This document shows, in pieces, positions 8,701-16,099 of a stretch of DNA of 39,473 nucleotides. The DNA lies in NCBI GenBank assembly GCA_013288385.1, contig JABDBZ010000011.1:1-39473 (forward strand), read 5' to 3'. How positions within the stretch are numbered: position 1 is the stretch's first letter; each line of letters opens with the position of its first letter. The position numbers and the translations under genes were made by a program. The notes under the pieces are model-generated. The model was given only the letters and a program-made list of their open reading frames with translations. It did not search any database and was not told the origin of the DNA. The stretch is from Bacteroidota bacterium (GTDB taxonomy: Bacteria; Bacteroidota; Bacteroidia; B-17B0; Aurantibacillaceae).

Positions 8701-9432
8701 ATGACACATCTCAAAAAAATAAGCACAACACATCCAAAGCACACAGATAAAAAAAAAGCTGAAAATTCTATTAAAAAATTTCAAGAAGAAATTTTCAAAT
8801 TGCAAAATGTTTTATATGCTCAGCAAAAACACAGCTTGTTGATTATTCTTCAGGGAATGGATGCTTCCGGTAAAGATGGGACAATCAAACACGTTTTTTC
8901 TTGTGTTAATCCGCAAGGTTGCAATGTAAAATCATTTAAGTCACCCACTGAAGAAGAAAAAAAATACGACTATTTGTGGCGCATACATGCACATATTCCT
9001 CCTAAAGGAATGATGCAAATTTTTAATCGTTCACATTATGAGGATATTTTATTTCCGACCGTTCATAATCTATTGCCAAAAAAATTAATTCATAAACGGT
9101 TTAAAGAAATTAATGAGTTTGAAGAACAGTTAAAAGAAAATGGGACAGTGATCATTAAATTTTTTCTTCACATTTCTAAAAAAGAACAAAGTAAAAGATT
9201 AAAAGACAGACTCACTGATTCGCACAAAAAATGGAAATACGATCCGGGAGATAAAGAAGAAGCAAAAAACTGGGATGAATACATGAAGGTCTACGAACAT
9301 ATTATTGATCGTTGTGGTCACTCAATACCTTGGCACATTGTTCCTTCAGATGATAAATGGTACAGAAATTATTATGTTGCTAAAACAATTGCAGATAAGT
9401 TGAAGTCACTTAAAATGACATACCCTTCTTAA
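8701..9432 (+). CDS. PPK2-family polyphosphate kinase
   Basis: A 243-residue one-domain PPK2 protein, which transfers phosphate between polyphosphate and nucleotides (mostly polyP-driven phosphorylation of NDP or NMP). Visible motifs are Walker A GMDASGKDGTIKH (about residues 54-66), FKSPTEEEKKYDYLWR, Walker B with NRSHYEDIL, and the lid SKRLKDRLTDSHKKWKYDPGD, followed by WHIVPSDDKWYRNYYVA. Length fits the single-domain subfamily. The frame is open from a GTG at 8653, but the ATG at 8701 (MTHLKK) agrees with the family start. It follows the sigma operon by 60 bases; a functional link is not evident. The substrate (ADP, GDP or AMP class) cannot be told from sequence by eye. Confidence 0.9.
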   Translation: MTHLKKISTTHPKHTDKKKAENSIKKFQEEIFKLQNVLYAQQKHSLLIILQGMDASGKDGTIKHVFSCVNPQGCNVKSFKSPTEEEKKYDYLWRIHAHIPPKGMMQIFNRSHYEDILFPTVHNLLPKKLIHKRFKEINEFEEQLKENGTVIIKFFLHISKKEQSKRLKDRLTDSHKKWKYDPGDKEEAKNWDEYMKVYEHIIDRCGHSIPWHIVPSDDKWYRNYYVAKTIADKLKSLKMTYPS

Positions 9433-9452
9433 TAAATAAAATTTTTGGATAA

Positions 9453-9482
9453 TTGCTTATGTCCATTTTTATCTTAATTTAG
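9453..9482 (+). promoter_or_regulatory. Bacteroidetes-type promoter for the beta-propeller gene
   Basis: TTG at 9453-9455 is followed after 19 bases by TAATTTAG at 9475-9482, one mismatch from the TAnnTTTG -7 element. Transcription would start near 9489, leaving an 11-base leader before the ATG at 9500. Confidence 0.42.
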
Positions 9483-9499
9483 TGTAAACAAAATTAGCT

Positions 9500-11134
9500 A
9501 TGACTAAATTATTAACTTCTATCGTTTTCTTTCTTGTAATTAATTTTACGTGTGACGCACAAACATGGCAATGGCTTTCGGCGGCCAATGGAACAACATC
9601 ATCCAATGGTACTTCTGGTTGCACAGATCAGAATGGAAATGTTTTTATTACAGGTTTTTATCTTGGTTCAACTACATTTGGTACAAATACATTACAGGCT
9701 GCAACTGCACCTGGGAATAACATTTACTTGGTTAAATATGATCCTAGTGGTAATGTTCTTTGGGCTAAAAATTCAATCTGTGGAACCGGAAGTACTGATG
9801 ATATTTGGTCAGTTTGTGCAGATCCAGTCGGAAATTCAATTATAACAGGCCGTATTGGTAGTTCACAAATTGGATTCGGCACGCATACTTTAACAAATAA
9901 TAGTCTTCAAGAATTTATTGTGAAGTATGATTCTAACGGAAACGTGCTTTGGGCAAAAACTTCGGAAGGTGACGCTATTGGTGAAGGTGTGAGTACTGAT
10001 GCAGCGGGAAATATTTATCAAACCGGTTCGTTTAATACCACCGTGGCATTTGATAGCTTCACACTTAATGCAAATGGGAGTAATATTTTTATTGTAAAAT
10101 ATGATCCAAATGGTACTGTGCTTTGGGCAAAAAATTCAGTATGTAACGATTTCTTTAATAATGGTGTTAGTTCAATTAGCACCGACGCAAATGGAAACTC
10201 AGTTATTACCGGTGTGCATTCCAGTTCGGTTTTAGCTTTTGATACGCATTCAATTACAACAAATCATATCCAAAATATTTTTACCGCAAAGTATGACGGC
10301 AATGGAAATGCGCTTTGGGCAAAAACCGTTAATGGAAATGCGCCTGACGTTTCCCGTTCTGTTAGTACTGATAATTCCGGCAACACTTATATAACAGGAA
10401 ATTATTCAAGCTCTCCTTTCATTTTTGGAACATCTACTTTAACAACAACTGGCAATGATATTTTTACAGCAAAATACGATTTGAGTGGCAATGAATTATG
10501 GGCGGTAAGTGCAACAGGTACAAATATTGTTGGTTACTCTATTTCGTCATATGCAGGTGGTTTATTTATTGCTGGATCCATGGATTCAAACGGAACACCA
10601 ATTGTGTTTGGAACTTCTACACTTTCACCCCCTCTTGGTTTTGCAGACCCTTGTTTTATTGCACAACTGGATCCGAATGGCAATGTAGTTTTCGCAAATT
10701 CGTTAAAAAGTGGTGGCGACGACTGGATAAATGTAAGTACAGATCAATACTGCAACGCATATCTTTCCGGTGATTTTTCTACAAATACATTTAGCTTAGG
10801 AACTTATACAGTTTCACAATCTGGGCAGGAAAATGCATTTGTCGCAAAACTAACCTATACCTGTTCTCTAACAGTTCTCAATCAAAATACCAGCTCTAAT
10901 TCTATTTCGCTTTATCCTAATCCAAATAATGGTTTTTTTAAATTACAAGTGGACAAAGAAATTAATAATGGAGAATTAATAATCATGAATACGCTTGGGC
11001 AAATTGTTTTCCATCAAAAAGTAAATAAAGGATCAAGTGACATTGAAATTAATAATCTATCAAAAGGAATCTACTACTATACGCTTGAGGAAAATAAAAC
11101 AAAGCTGAGCAGCGGAAAATTAGTGATAGAGTAA
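9500..11134 (+). CDS. Secreted seven-repeat (SBBP-like) beta-propeller protein with T9SS sorting domain
   Basis: A protein of 544 residues. The signal peptide is LLTSIVFFLVINFTCDA before QTW. Seven repeats of about 65 residues follow. Each has a 'GN.YITG.F...' strand followed by F/FGTHTL and an 'IFIVKYDPNGNVLWAKNS' strand; the sixth and seventh are more divergent (CFIAQLDPNGNVVFANS and AFVAKLTYTCS). Seven units suggest a seven-bladed propeller. The last ~75 residues are a type A T9SS C-terminal domain (ISLYPNPNNGFFKLQV, ITMNTLGQ-like strand, NNLSKGIYYYTL, SGKLVIE), so the mature protein should be exported through the type IX system and held at or released from the surface. The ligand is unknown. 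Confidence 0.9.
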   Translation: MTKLLTSIVFFLVINFTCDAQTWQWLSAANGTTSSNGTSGCTDQNGNVFITGFYLGSTTFGTNTLQAATAPGNNIYLVKYDPSGNVLWAKNSICGTGSTDDIWSVCADPVGNSIITGRIGSSQIGFGTHTLTNNSLQEFIVKYDSNGNVLWAKTSEGDAIGEGVSTDAAGNIYQTGSFNTTVAFDSFTLNANGSNIFIVKYDPNGTVLWAKNSVCNDFFNNGVSSISTDANGNSVITGVHSSSVLAFDTHSITTNHIQNIFTAKYDGNGNALWAKTVNGNAPDVSRSVSTDNSGNTYITGNYSSSPFIFGTSTLTTTGNDIFTAKYDLSGNELWAVSATGTNIVGYSISSYAGGLFIAGSMDSNGTPIVFGTSTLSPPLGFADPCFIAQLDPNGNVVFANSLKSGGDDWINVSTDQYCNAYLSGDFSTNTFSLGTYTVSQSGQENAFVAKLTYTCSLTVLNQNTSSNSISLYPNPNNGFFKLQVDKEINNGELIIMNTLGQIVFHQKVNKGSSDIEINNLSKGIYYYTLEENKTKLSSGKLVIE

Positions 11135-11175
11135 TCATTAATTTATTATCCCAACAGATTGGTTAACTTTACGCC

Positions 11176-11871
11176 ATGAAGTTAGATAAATACATTGCTG
11201 ATACAGGTTATACATCCCGACGAAAAGCCAGCCAACTCCTCGAAGAAAAAAAAGTTTTAGTTAATGGCAAAGTGGCAACTTTTAAAACCGAATTCAGAGA
11301 TGGTGATTCTATTTTAATTGAGGGCAAAGAATTAATTGTAAAACCTGTTGTACCAACTTACATCATTTATAACAAACCAAAAGGCATTGAATGCACTTCT
11401 GAAAAAATAGCAGACAATATTATTGATGCGATTGGTCACGAACAAAACATTTATCCGGTTGGCAGATTAGATAAGGATTCCGAAGGATTAATATTACTCA
11501 CCAACCATCGTGAAATAATGGATAAAATTACTAACTCAGAAAACAATCACGAGAAAGAATATATCGTCACTTTAAATTTACCGGTACGCAAACAATTTTT
11601 AAAAGAAATTTCAGAGGGCATTGAAATTTTAGGGGAAAAAACAAAACCTTGTATTGTGAGTTTAGAGCCAAACGCGAAACGTATTTTTAGAATTACGTTG
11701 ACGCAAGGGTTAAATCGGCAAATCAGACGCATGTGTAACGCATACGATTATCAGGTTATAAAATTACAACGTGTAAGAGTGATGAATATTAAACTTGGAA
11801 AATTAAAACTGGGCGAGTGGCGTGATCTAACACAAGAAGAATTAAAAGAATTATTCGCTTCTTTAAATTAA
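11176..11871 (+). CDS. rluF: 23S rRNA pseudouridine synthase RluF (RsuA/RluB/E/F family)
   Basis: A 231-residue pseudouridine synthase. An S4 RNA-binding domain occupies residues 1-60 (KLDKYIADTGYTSRRKASQLLEEKKVLVNG). The catalytic domain has the active-site motif PVGRLDKDSEGLILLTNHRE, with the conserved Asp in GRLDKD. It continues with HEKEYIVTL and ILGEKTKPC, ending with RITLTQGLNRQIRRMCNAYDYQVIKLQRVRVMNI and LGEWRDLTQEEL. The NHEKEY and GLNRQIRRMC blocks match RluF, which modifies U2604 (and U2605 neighbour) of 23S rRNA in E. coli, better than RsuA or RluB. It lies 41 bases after the propeller gene and only 15 bases before the TauE gene, so cotranscription with the latter is possible. Confidence 0.88.
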   Translation: MKLDKYIADTGYTSRRKASQLLEEKKVLVNGKVATFKTEFRDGDSILIEGKELIVKPVVPTYIIYNKPKGIECTSEKIADNIIDAIGHEQNIYPVGRLDKDSEGLILLTNHREIMDKITNSENNHEKEYIVTLNLPVRKQFLKEISEGIEILGEKTKPCIVSLEPNAKRIFRITLTQGLNRQIRRMCNAYDYQVIKLQRVRVMNIKLGKLKLGEWRDLTQEELKELFASLN

Positions 11872-11886
11872 ACTGAAAAATCCTGA

Positions 11887-12294
11887 ATGGTCTTTTTTGA
11901 ATACATAGCGTTTGTAATTATTGGGATAATTTTAGGATTGATCGGCGGCGGTGGTTCCATACTCACAGTGCCTTTGTTTGTTTATGGGTTTGGAGTTGAA
12001 CCACTCATTGCAACTTCCTACTCTCTTTTTATTGTTGGTACGAGTAGTTTAATTGGGTCGTTCCCGAAGTATAAACAAAATCTTATCAATATTAGAACTG
12101 CAATTGTTTTTGGAATTCCTTCTATCATTACCATCTTCGTGACACGAAAATTTATTTTACCTGCCATCCCAAACATTATTTTTTCAAATGATAGTTTCGT
12201 TATAACGAAATCAATTTTACTTATGGTCTTGTTCGCCATTTTGATGATTGGTTCTTCTGCATCGATGATCAGAAATAAAAAAAATAGACCATAA
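11887..12294 (+). CDS. TauE/SafE-family permease, N-terminal half (frameshifted gene)
   Basis: 135 residues carrying the first TauE half: YIAFVIIGIILGLIGGGGS, the repeat signature GGGGSILTVPLFVYGFG, and about four membrane segments. It ends abruptly at RNKKNRP and a stop. The second half continues in another frame (+1 relative) from the region 12269-12291, giving a joined product of about 270 residues, the normal TauE/SafE length. An A8 run at 12277-12284 lies exactly there; one A fewer would restore the frame (RNKK-IDHKTDSAKSENINFSM). TauE/SafE proteins export sulfite or related sulfur anions. The next gene is a persulfide dioxygenase, which makes sulfite, so the context supports this role. 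Confidence 0.8.
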   Translation: MVFFEYIAFVIIGIILGLIGGGGSILTVPLFVYGFGVEPLIATSYSLFIVGTSSLIGSFPKYKQNLINIRTAIVFGIPSIITIFVTRKFILPAIPNIIFSNDSFVITKSILLMVLFAILMIGSSASMIRNKKNRP

Positions 12295-12331
12295 AACTGA
12301 TTCAGCTAAATCTGAAAATATAAATTTTTCC

Positions 12332-12709
12332 ATGCTCATTCTTGAAGGTCTTTCAGTTGGATTCTTTACCGGATTAGTTGGTGCCGGTGGTGGCTTTTTA
12401 ATTATTCCCGCCTTAGTTATGCTCGGAAAATTAGAAATGAAAATAGCAGTTGGCACGTCTCTTTTAATTATTTCCGCCAATTCATTATTAGGTTTTGCGG
12501 GTGATATTTCTTCTAATCACACACATTTAGATTGGACACTCCTTTTAAAAATGACTGTATTCGCAATTACCGGTATTTTTATTGGTAATACTCTCTCAAA
12601 AAGAGTAGATGGCTCTAAATTAAAACATGGCTTCGGGTGGTTTATTTTGATTCTTGGGATTTACATTATTGTGCATGAATTATTTCTGAAAACCTCTGGA
12701 ATCCATTGA
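12332..12709 (+). CDS. TauE/SafE-family permease, C-terminal half (frameshifted gene)
   Basis: 125 residues from the ATG at 12332, with the second TauE repeat signature FFTGLVGAGGGFLIIPALVM, then AVGTSLLIISANSLLGF and two further membrane segments ending GWFILILGIYIIVHELF. Its frame is open upstream to 12269 without an internal stop, and those upstream codons read as a normal cytoplasmic linker (IDHKTDSAKSENINFS). The internal ATG is therefore probably not a real start. The two halves are most simply one gene of 11887-12709 broken by a single-base insertion, an assembly error, or a slippage-dependent frame. Separate functional half-transporters are possible but less likely, since no start signal is obvious here. 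Confidence 0.78.
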   Translation: MLILEGLSVGFFTGLVGAGGGFLIIPALVMLGKLEMKIAVGTSLLIISANSLLGFAGDISSNHTHLDWTLLLKMTVFAITGIFIGNTLSKRVDGSKLKHGFGWFILILGIYIIVHELFLKTSGIH

Positions 12710-12783
12710 TAGAAAGCGAATTGATTCACAATTATTATTAAATTACGCTGATTTCAATCATATGAATTAACAAAAAACAAGCG

Positions 12784-12791
12784 TACCTTTG
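12784..12791 (+). promoter_or_regulatory. Possible -7 promoter element (TACCTTTG)
   Basis: TACCTTTG matches the Bacteroidetes TAnnTTTG consensus, 36 bases before the ATG of the dioxygenase gene at 12827. No clear TTG is found 19-21 bases upstream, so it is a weak or regulated promoter at best. Confidence 0.35.
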
Positions 12792-12826
12792 TATTGTATT
12801 AAAAAACAAATCTAAATTCATAACCC

Positions 12827-14242
12827 ATGAAAATAGAACAAATTTATACCGGTTGTTTAGCACAAGGTGCTTATTATATTACTTCAAATGGAGAAGCTGC
12901 GATCATTGATCCTTTAAGAGAAGTGCAACCATACATTGATCGTGCGCAAAAAGATAATGTAAAAATAAAATATGTTTTTGAAACTCACTTTCATGCCGAC
13001 TTCGTATCAGGACATCTTGATTTAAGTAAAAAAACAGGTGCACCAATTGTTTTCGGACCAAATGCAAACCCCGAATTTAAAGCAATCATAGCTAAAGATG
13101 GAGAAGAATTTAAAATTGGAAATATCACAATTAAAACTTTACATACGCCGGGGCATACCATGGAAAGTACCTGCTATTTATTGAAAGATGAAAATGGAAA
13201 AGATCATGCTTTGTTTAGTGGCGATACTTTATTTTTAGGAGATGTTGGTCGGCCCGATTTAGCACAAAAATCTGCATCCATGACTCAGGAAGATCTCGCA
13301 GGAATGTTATACGATTCATTGAATAAAAAAATAATACCCTTGGCAAATGATGTCATCGTGTATCCGGCTCACGGCGCAGGAAGTGCTTGCGGGAAAAACA
13401 TGATGAAGGAAACAGTTGATACATTGGGCAATCAAAAGAAAATGAATTACGCTTTGAATCAACCAAACAAAGAAGCATTTATTAAAGAAGTAACGGATGG
13501 ATTATTACCTCCGCCCGCCTATTTTCCATCTAATGTTGCGATGAATAAAAAAGGCTATGAAAGTTTTGATACTGTTTTAACTAATGGCATGAGAGCTTTA
13601 AATGTCTCTGAATTTGAAGCTGCGGTTGAAACAACAGAAGCTGTAATAATTGATACGCGAACTACCGAACTATTTTCAAAAGGATTTATTCCTCGCGCAA
13701 TTAATATTGCAATACCCGGCGATTTTGCACCTTGGGTTGGTTCTTTAATTCGTGATGTAAAACAACCTATACTTTTGGTTACTGAAACAGGAAAAGAGGA
13801 AGAAGCAGTTACACGTTTAAGTAGAGTTGGATTTGATCATATTTTAGGATATTTAAAAGGAGGTTTTGAAAGTTGGAAAAATGCAAAAAAAGAAATTGAT
13901 ACTGTAAATAGAATTAGCGCTGATCAATTTGCAGAAGAATTTAAAATTGAAAGTGATATAATTGTCGATGTTAGAAAAGAAAGTGAATACAGCGCCGAGC
14001 ATGTTAACGAAGCTTACAACAAACCTTTAGATCAAATTAATAATTGGTTTGCAGAAATTGGTACCAATAAACCATTTTATTTACATTGTGCAGGTGGGTA
14101 CAGAAGCATGATAGCTGCTAGTTTCCTAAAGATGAGAGGTATTCATAACTTCAAAGAAGTGGATGGTGGATTTAATGCGATCGCAAAAACAAATTTACCT
14201 AAGTCAGATTTTGTTTGTCAGAGTAAAATTCTGAAAGCCTAA
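12827..14242 (+). CDS. Persulfide dioxygenase-like MBL-fold protein with two rhodanese domains
   Basis: A 471-residue cytoplasmic protein. The metallo-beta-lactamase domain (1-250) has THFHADFVSGH around residue 53, TPGHTMEST, FSGDTLFLGDVGRPD and YPAHGAGSACG, the ETHE1-type set that holds one Fe(II). The usual HxHxDH motif has Phe in the last position (HFHADF), which seems common in this subgroup. Rhodanese 1 (about 262-355) has no active Cys (VTETGKEEEA) and should be structural. Rhodanese 2 (about 365-465) keeps the loop HCAGGYRS with Cys near 421. The predicted reaction is glutathione or other persulfide + O2 to sulfite, with the rhodanese supplying or taking sulfane sulfur. The TauE/SafE gene just upstream would export the sulfite. 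Confidence 0.88.
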   Translation: MKIEQIYTGCLAQGAYYITSNGEAAIIDPLREVQPYIDRAQKDNVKIKYVFETHFHADFVSGHLDLSKKTGAPIVFGPNANPEFKAIIAKDGEEFKIGNITIKTLHTPGHTMESTCYLLKDENGKDHALFSGDTLFLGDVGRPDLAQKSASMTQEDLAGMLYDSLNKKIIPLANDVIVYPAHGAGSACGKNMMKETVDTLGNQKKMNYALNQPNKEAFIKEVTDGLLPPPAYFPSNVAMNKKGYESFDTVLTNGMRALNVSEFEAAVETTEAVIIDTRTTELFSKGFIPRAINIAIPGDFAPWVGSLIRDVKQPILLVTETGKEEEAVTRLSRVGFDHILGYLKGGFESWKNAKKEIDTVNRISADQFAEEFKIESDIIVDVRKESEYSAEHVNEAYNKPLDQINNWFAEIGTNKPFYLHCAGGYRSMIAASFLKMRGIHNFKEVDGGFNAIAKTNLPKSDFVCQSKILKA

Positions 14243-14270
14243 GATAAAATTTTCTTACAATTAATTCTCT

Positions 14271-15494
14271 ATGAAAAAAATTGCAATCGCTTTAGTCTTA
14301 TTTTCTGTTTCTTTCTCCTTTGCACAAAAAATTAAATCCGAATCTCTCAAAAAACACATTTCATATTTAGCCTCTGACGAATTAAAAGGAAGGGGGACAA
14401 GTAGTCCGGAAGAAATTTTAGCAGCAAATTATATTGCAAAGCAATTTAAATCAATTGGACTAACTAATTTCAACAATTCTTATTTAAAATCATTTGTGTA
14501 TAAACACAACCCAAATCCTCATGACACTGTTGTAAAAACTTTGGAAGAAAAAAAAGCAAATAATGTTATTGGCTTTTTAAATAATAAAGCACTCTATACA
14601 ATTGTTATCGGAGCGCATTATGATCATTTAGGGTTAGGTCACGATCACAATAGTTTAGATGCAAATCCGGAAGGAAAAATTCATAATGGCGCAGATGATA
14701 ATGCCAGTGGGACTGCCGGCGTAATTGAGTTGGCAAATTATTTCACAAACAACAAAATAGTTGAACCGTTTAATTTTTTATTTATTTGTTTTAGTGGTGA
14801 AGAGTTAGGTTTATTAGGGAGTAAAAAATATATTGAAAATCCCGATATTGATTTGAAATCAGTAGATTATATGATTAACATGGATATGATTGGCCGTTTG
14901 AATGATTCAACAAAAAAACTATTAGTTTATGGTGTTGGCACTTCACCTGTTTGGGTTCCGTTAATTGATTCTCTAAAAAGTAATTTTCATATCATTAAAG
15001 ATAGTAGTGGTATTGGACCAAGTGATCAAACGTCATTTTACTTAAAAGATATTCCTGTGTTGCATTTCTTTAGTGGGCAACACAGCGATTATCATAAACC
15101 AAGTGATGATGAAAATAAAATAAATTATAAAGGCGAAGTTGAAATCTTAGATTATATAATTGCAACTATTGAGAAAACATATCATTATCCAAAACTAACT
15201 TTTTCAAAAACCAGAAATCCGGATATGGGCAGATCATCCTTTAAGGTAACTATGGGTGTAATGCCTGATTATACATTTGAACAAGAAGGAATGCGCATTG
15301 ACGGTGTAACAGATGGTAAACCGGCATCTAAGGCAGGGCTTCAAAAAGGTGATATCGTAATTCGCTTAGGAAATCACAATGTAAAAAATGTTCAGGAATA
15401 TATGAAAGCACTTTCCAATTTCAAAAAGGGAGATGCAACTGAAGTGGAAGTAATTCGTGACACTAAAAAAATGGTATTACCACTTACATTTTAA
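14271..15494 (+). CDS. Secreted M28-family metallopeptidase with C-terminal PDZ domain
   Basis: A 407-residue protein with a signal peptide (IAIALVLFSVSFSFA before QK). The M28 aminopeptidase domain (about 25-305) has the zinc motifs: AHYDHLG, NGADDNASGTAGVIELA, the general base pair in SGEELGLLGSKKY, MINMDMIGRL, and the final His in FSGQHSDYHKPSDDENKINY. A PDZ domain (about 325-407) follows, with MRIDGVTDGKPASKAGLQKGDIVI. It should act in the periplasm or outside the cell as an amino- or carboxypeptidase on peptides. The stop codon overlaps the start of the next gene by one base (TAATG), which implies translational coupling. Start: the ATG at 14271, immediately before the signal peptide. Confidence 0.9.
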   Translation: MKKIAIALVLFSVSFSFAQKIKSESLKKHISYLASDELKGRGTSSPEEILAANYIAKQFKSIGLTNFNNSYLKSFVYKHNPNPHDTVVKTLEEKKANNVIGFLNNKALYTIVIGAHYDHLGLGHDHNSLDANPEGKIHNGADDNASGTAGVIELANYFTNNKIVEPFNFLFICFSGEELGLLGSKKYIENPDIDLKSVDYMINMDMIGRLNDSTKKLLVYGVGTSPVWVPLIDSLKSNFHIIKDSSGIGPSDQTSFYLKDIPVLHFFSGQHSDYHKPSDDENKINYKGEVEILDYIIATIEKTYHYPKLTFSKTRNPDMGRSSFKVTMGVMPDYTFEQEGMRIDGVTDGKPASKAGLQKGDIVIRLGNHNVKNVQEYMKALSNFKKGDATEVEVIRDTKKMVLPLTF

Positions 15495-15946
15495 TGGAAC
15501 ATTTCAAAGATCAAATTCTGACCCAATGCAAATTAATTATTGATAAAAAAATAAATTCATTAAATAATGCATTAAAAGAAATTACTGAATCAGCCAATAA
15601 TGAAAGTAAAAGCAGCGCCGGCGATAAACACGAGACTGGTCGTGCCATGATGCAAATAGAACAAGAAAAATTAGGAAAACAAATTCTAGAGTGGGAAACT
15701 CAAAAAAATATTTTAGATAAAATGGATCTCACTAAAAATTCAAATTCTATTTCACTCGGCAGTTTAATTGAAACCAATAAAGGTTTATTTTTTATTGCCG
15801 CAAATGTTGGTAAAATAAAAGTTAATGAGAAAGAGATAATCGTTATTTCTATGCAATCTCCTTTGGGTATTTGTTTTGCGAAACATAATGAAGGAGATGA
15901 ATTTGAATTTAATGGAATCAACTACAAAATTACAAGCGTTAGTTAA
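15494..15946 (+). CDS. GreA/GreB-related C-terminal-domain protein
   Basis: A soluble protein of 150 residues. The N-terminal part is a helical hairpin (about 1-75) containing the conserved SSAGDKHETGRAMMQIEQEKLG. The C-terminal half (about 85-150) is a small beta domain (GSLIETNKGLFFIAANVGKI, SPLGICFAKHNEGDEFEFNG) like the FKBP-fold domain of transcript cleavage factors GreA/GreB. Homologues in this phylum are often labelled '3-oxoacyl-ACP synthase', which the sequence does not support: there is no ketosynthase motif and it is far too short. A role at RNA polymerase is suggested by the fold only. It overlaps the upstream peptidase gene by one base. Confidence 0.72.
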   Translation: MEHFKDQILTQCKLIIDKKINSLNNALKEITESANNESKSSAGDKHETGRAMMQIEQEKLGKQILEWETQKNILDKMDLTKNSNSISLGSLIETNKGLFFIAANVGKIKVNEKEIIVISMQSPLGICFAKHNEGDEFEFNGINYKITSVS

Positions 15947-15949
15947 TTT

Positions 15950-16022
15950 AACCGCAAAGAACGCAGAGCTATGTGTTAATGCCTCCGTGACCTCTGCGCC
16001 TTCTTTGCGACCTCTGCGGTTA
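15950..16022. repeat. Intergenic imperfect palindrome, family A (copy 1)
   Basis: A left arm aaccgcaaagaacgcagag (15950-15968) is matched by the inverted right arm cttctttgcgacctctgcgg ending at 16022, around a spacer with gcctccgtgacc. A second, longer copy is at 32744-32858, and the related word ccacggaggcacaaagacac is at 22199. It lies between convergent genes. This is a REP-like dispersed element seen across Bacteroidetes genomes. Confidence 0.8.
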
Positions 16023-16044
16023 CTAAACACAGTTTGGTACGTCT

Positions 16045-16078
16045 AGAAAAAACAAAAGCCCCGTCTTTCAACGAGGCT
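16045..16078 (-). terminator. Intrinsic terminator of icd
   Basis: Read on the minus strand, the RNA is AGCCUCGU, a UGAAAG loop, then ACGGGGCU, followed by UUUGUUUUUU. The 8-base stem pairs fully with one U-G wobble. It starts 22 bases after the icd stop codon. On the plus strand one C-A mismatch and no U tract make it poor, so it is directional. Confidence 0.85.
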
Positions 16079-16099
16079 CTCTAATTTAATTTGCAATAA

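Noticed and set aside
9460..9489. TGTCCA before the propeller gene, as a third ECF42-type promoter
   Set aside because: Only the first six bases agree. The downstream tttag...taaac is at the wrong distance (18 rather than 27 bases), and a better Bacteroidetes housekeeping-type promoter overlaps it.
10498..10773. A + strand ORF of 91 residues within the propeller gene
   Set aside because: It is an alternate-frame shadow of the seven-repeat protein, with Trp/Cys-rich composition typical of such shadows.
13000..13020. Loss of the zinc/iron site in the MBL domain because HxHxDH reads HFHADF
   Set aside because: All other ligands are intact, and Phe at that place appears usual for this rhodanese-fused subgroup, so it was not treated as inactivation.
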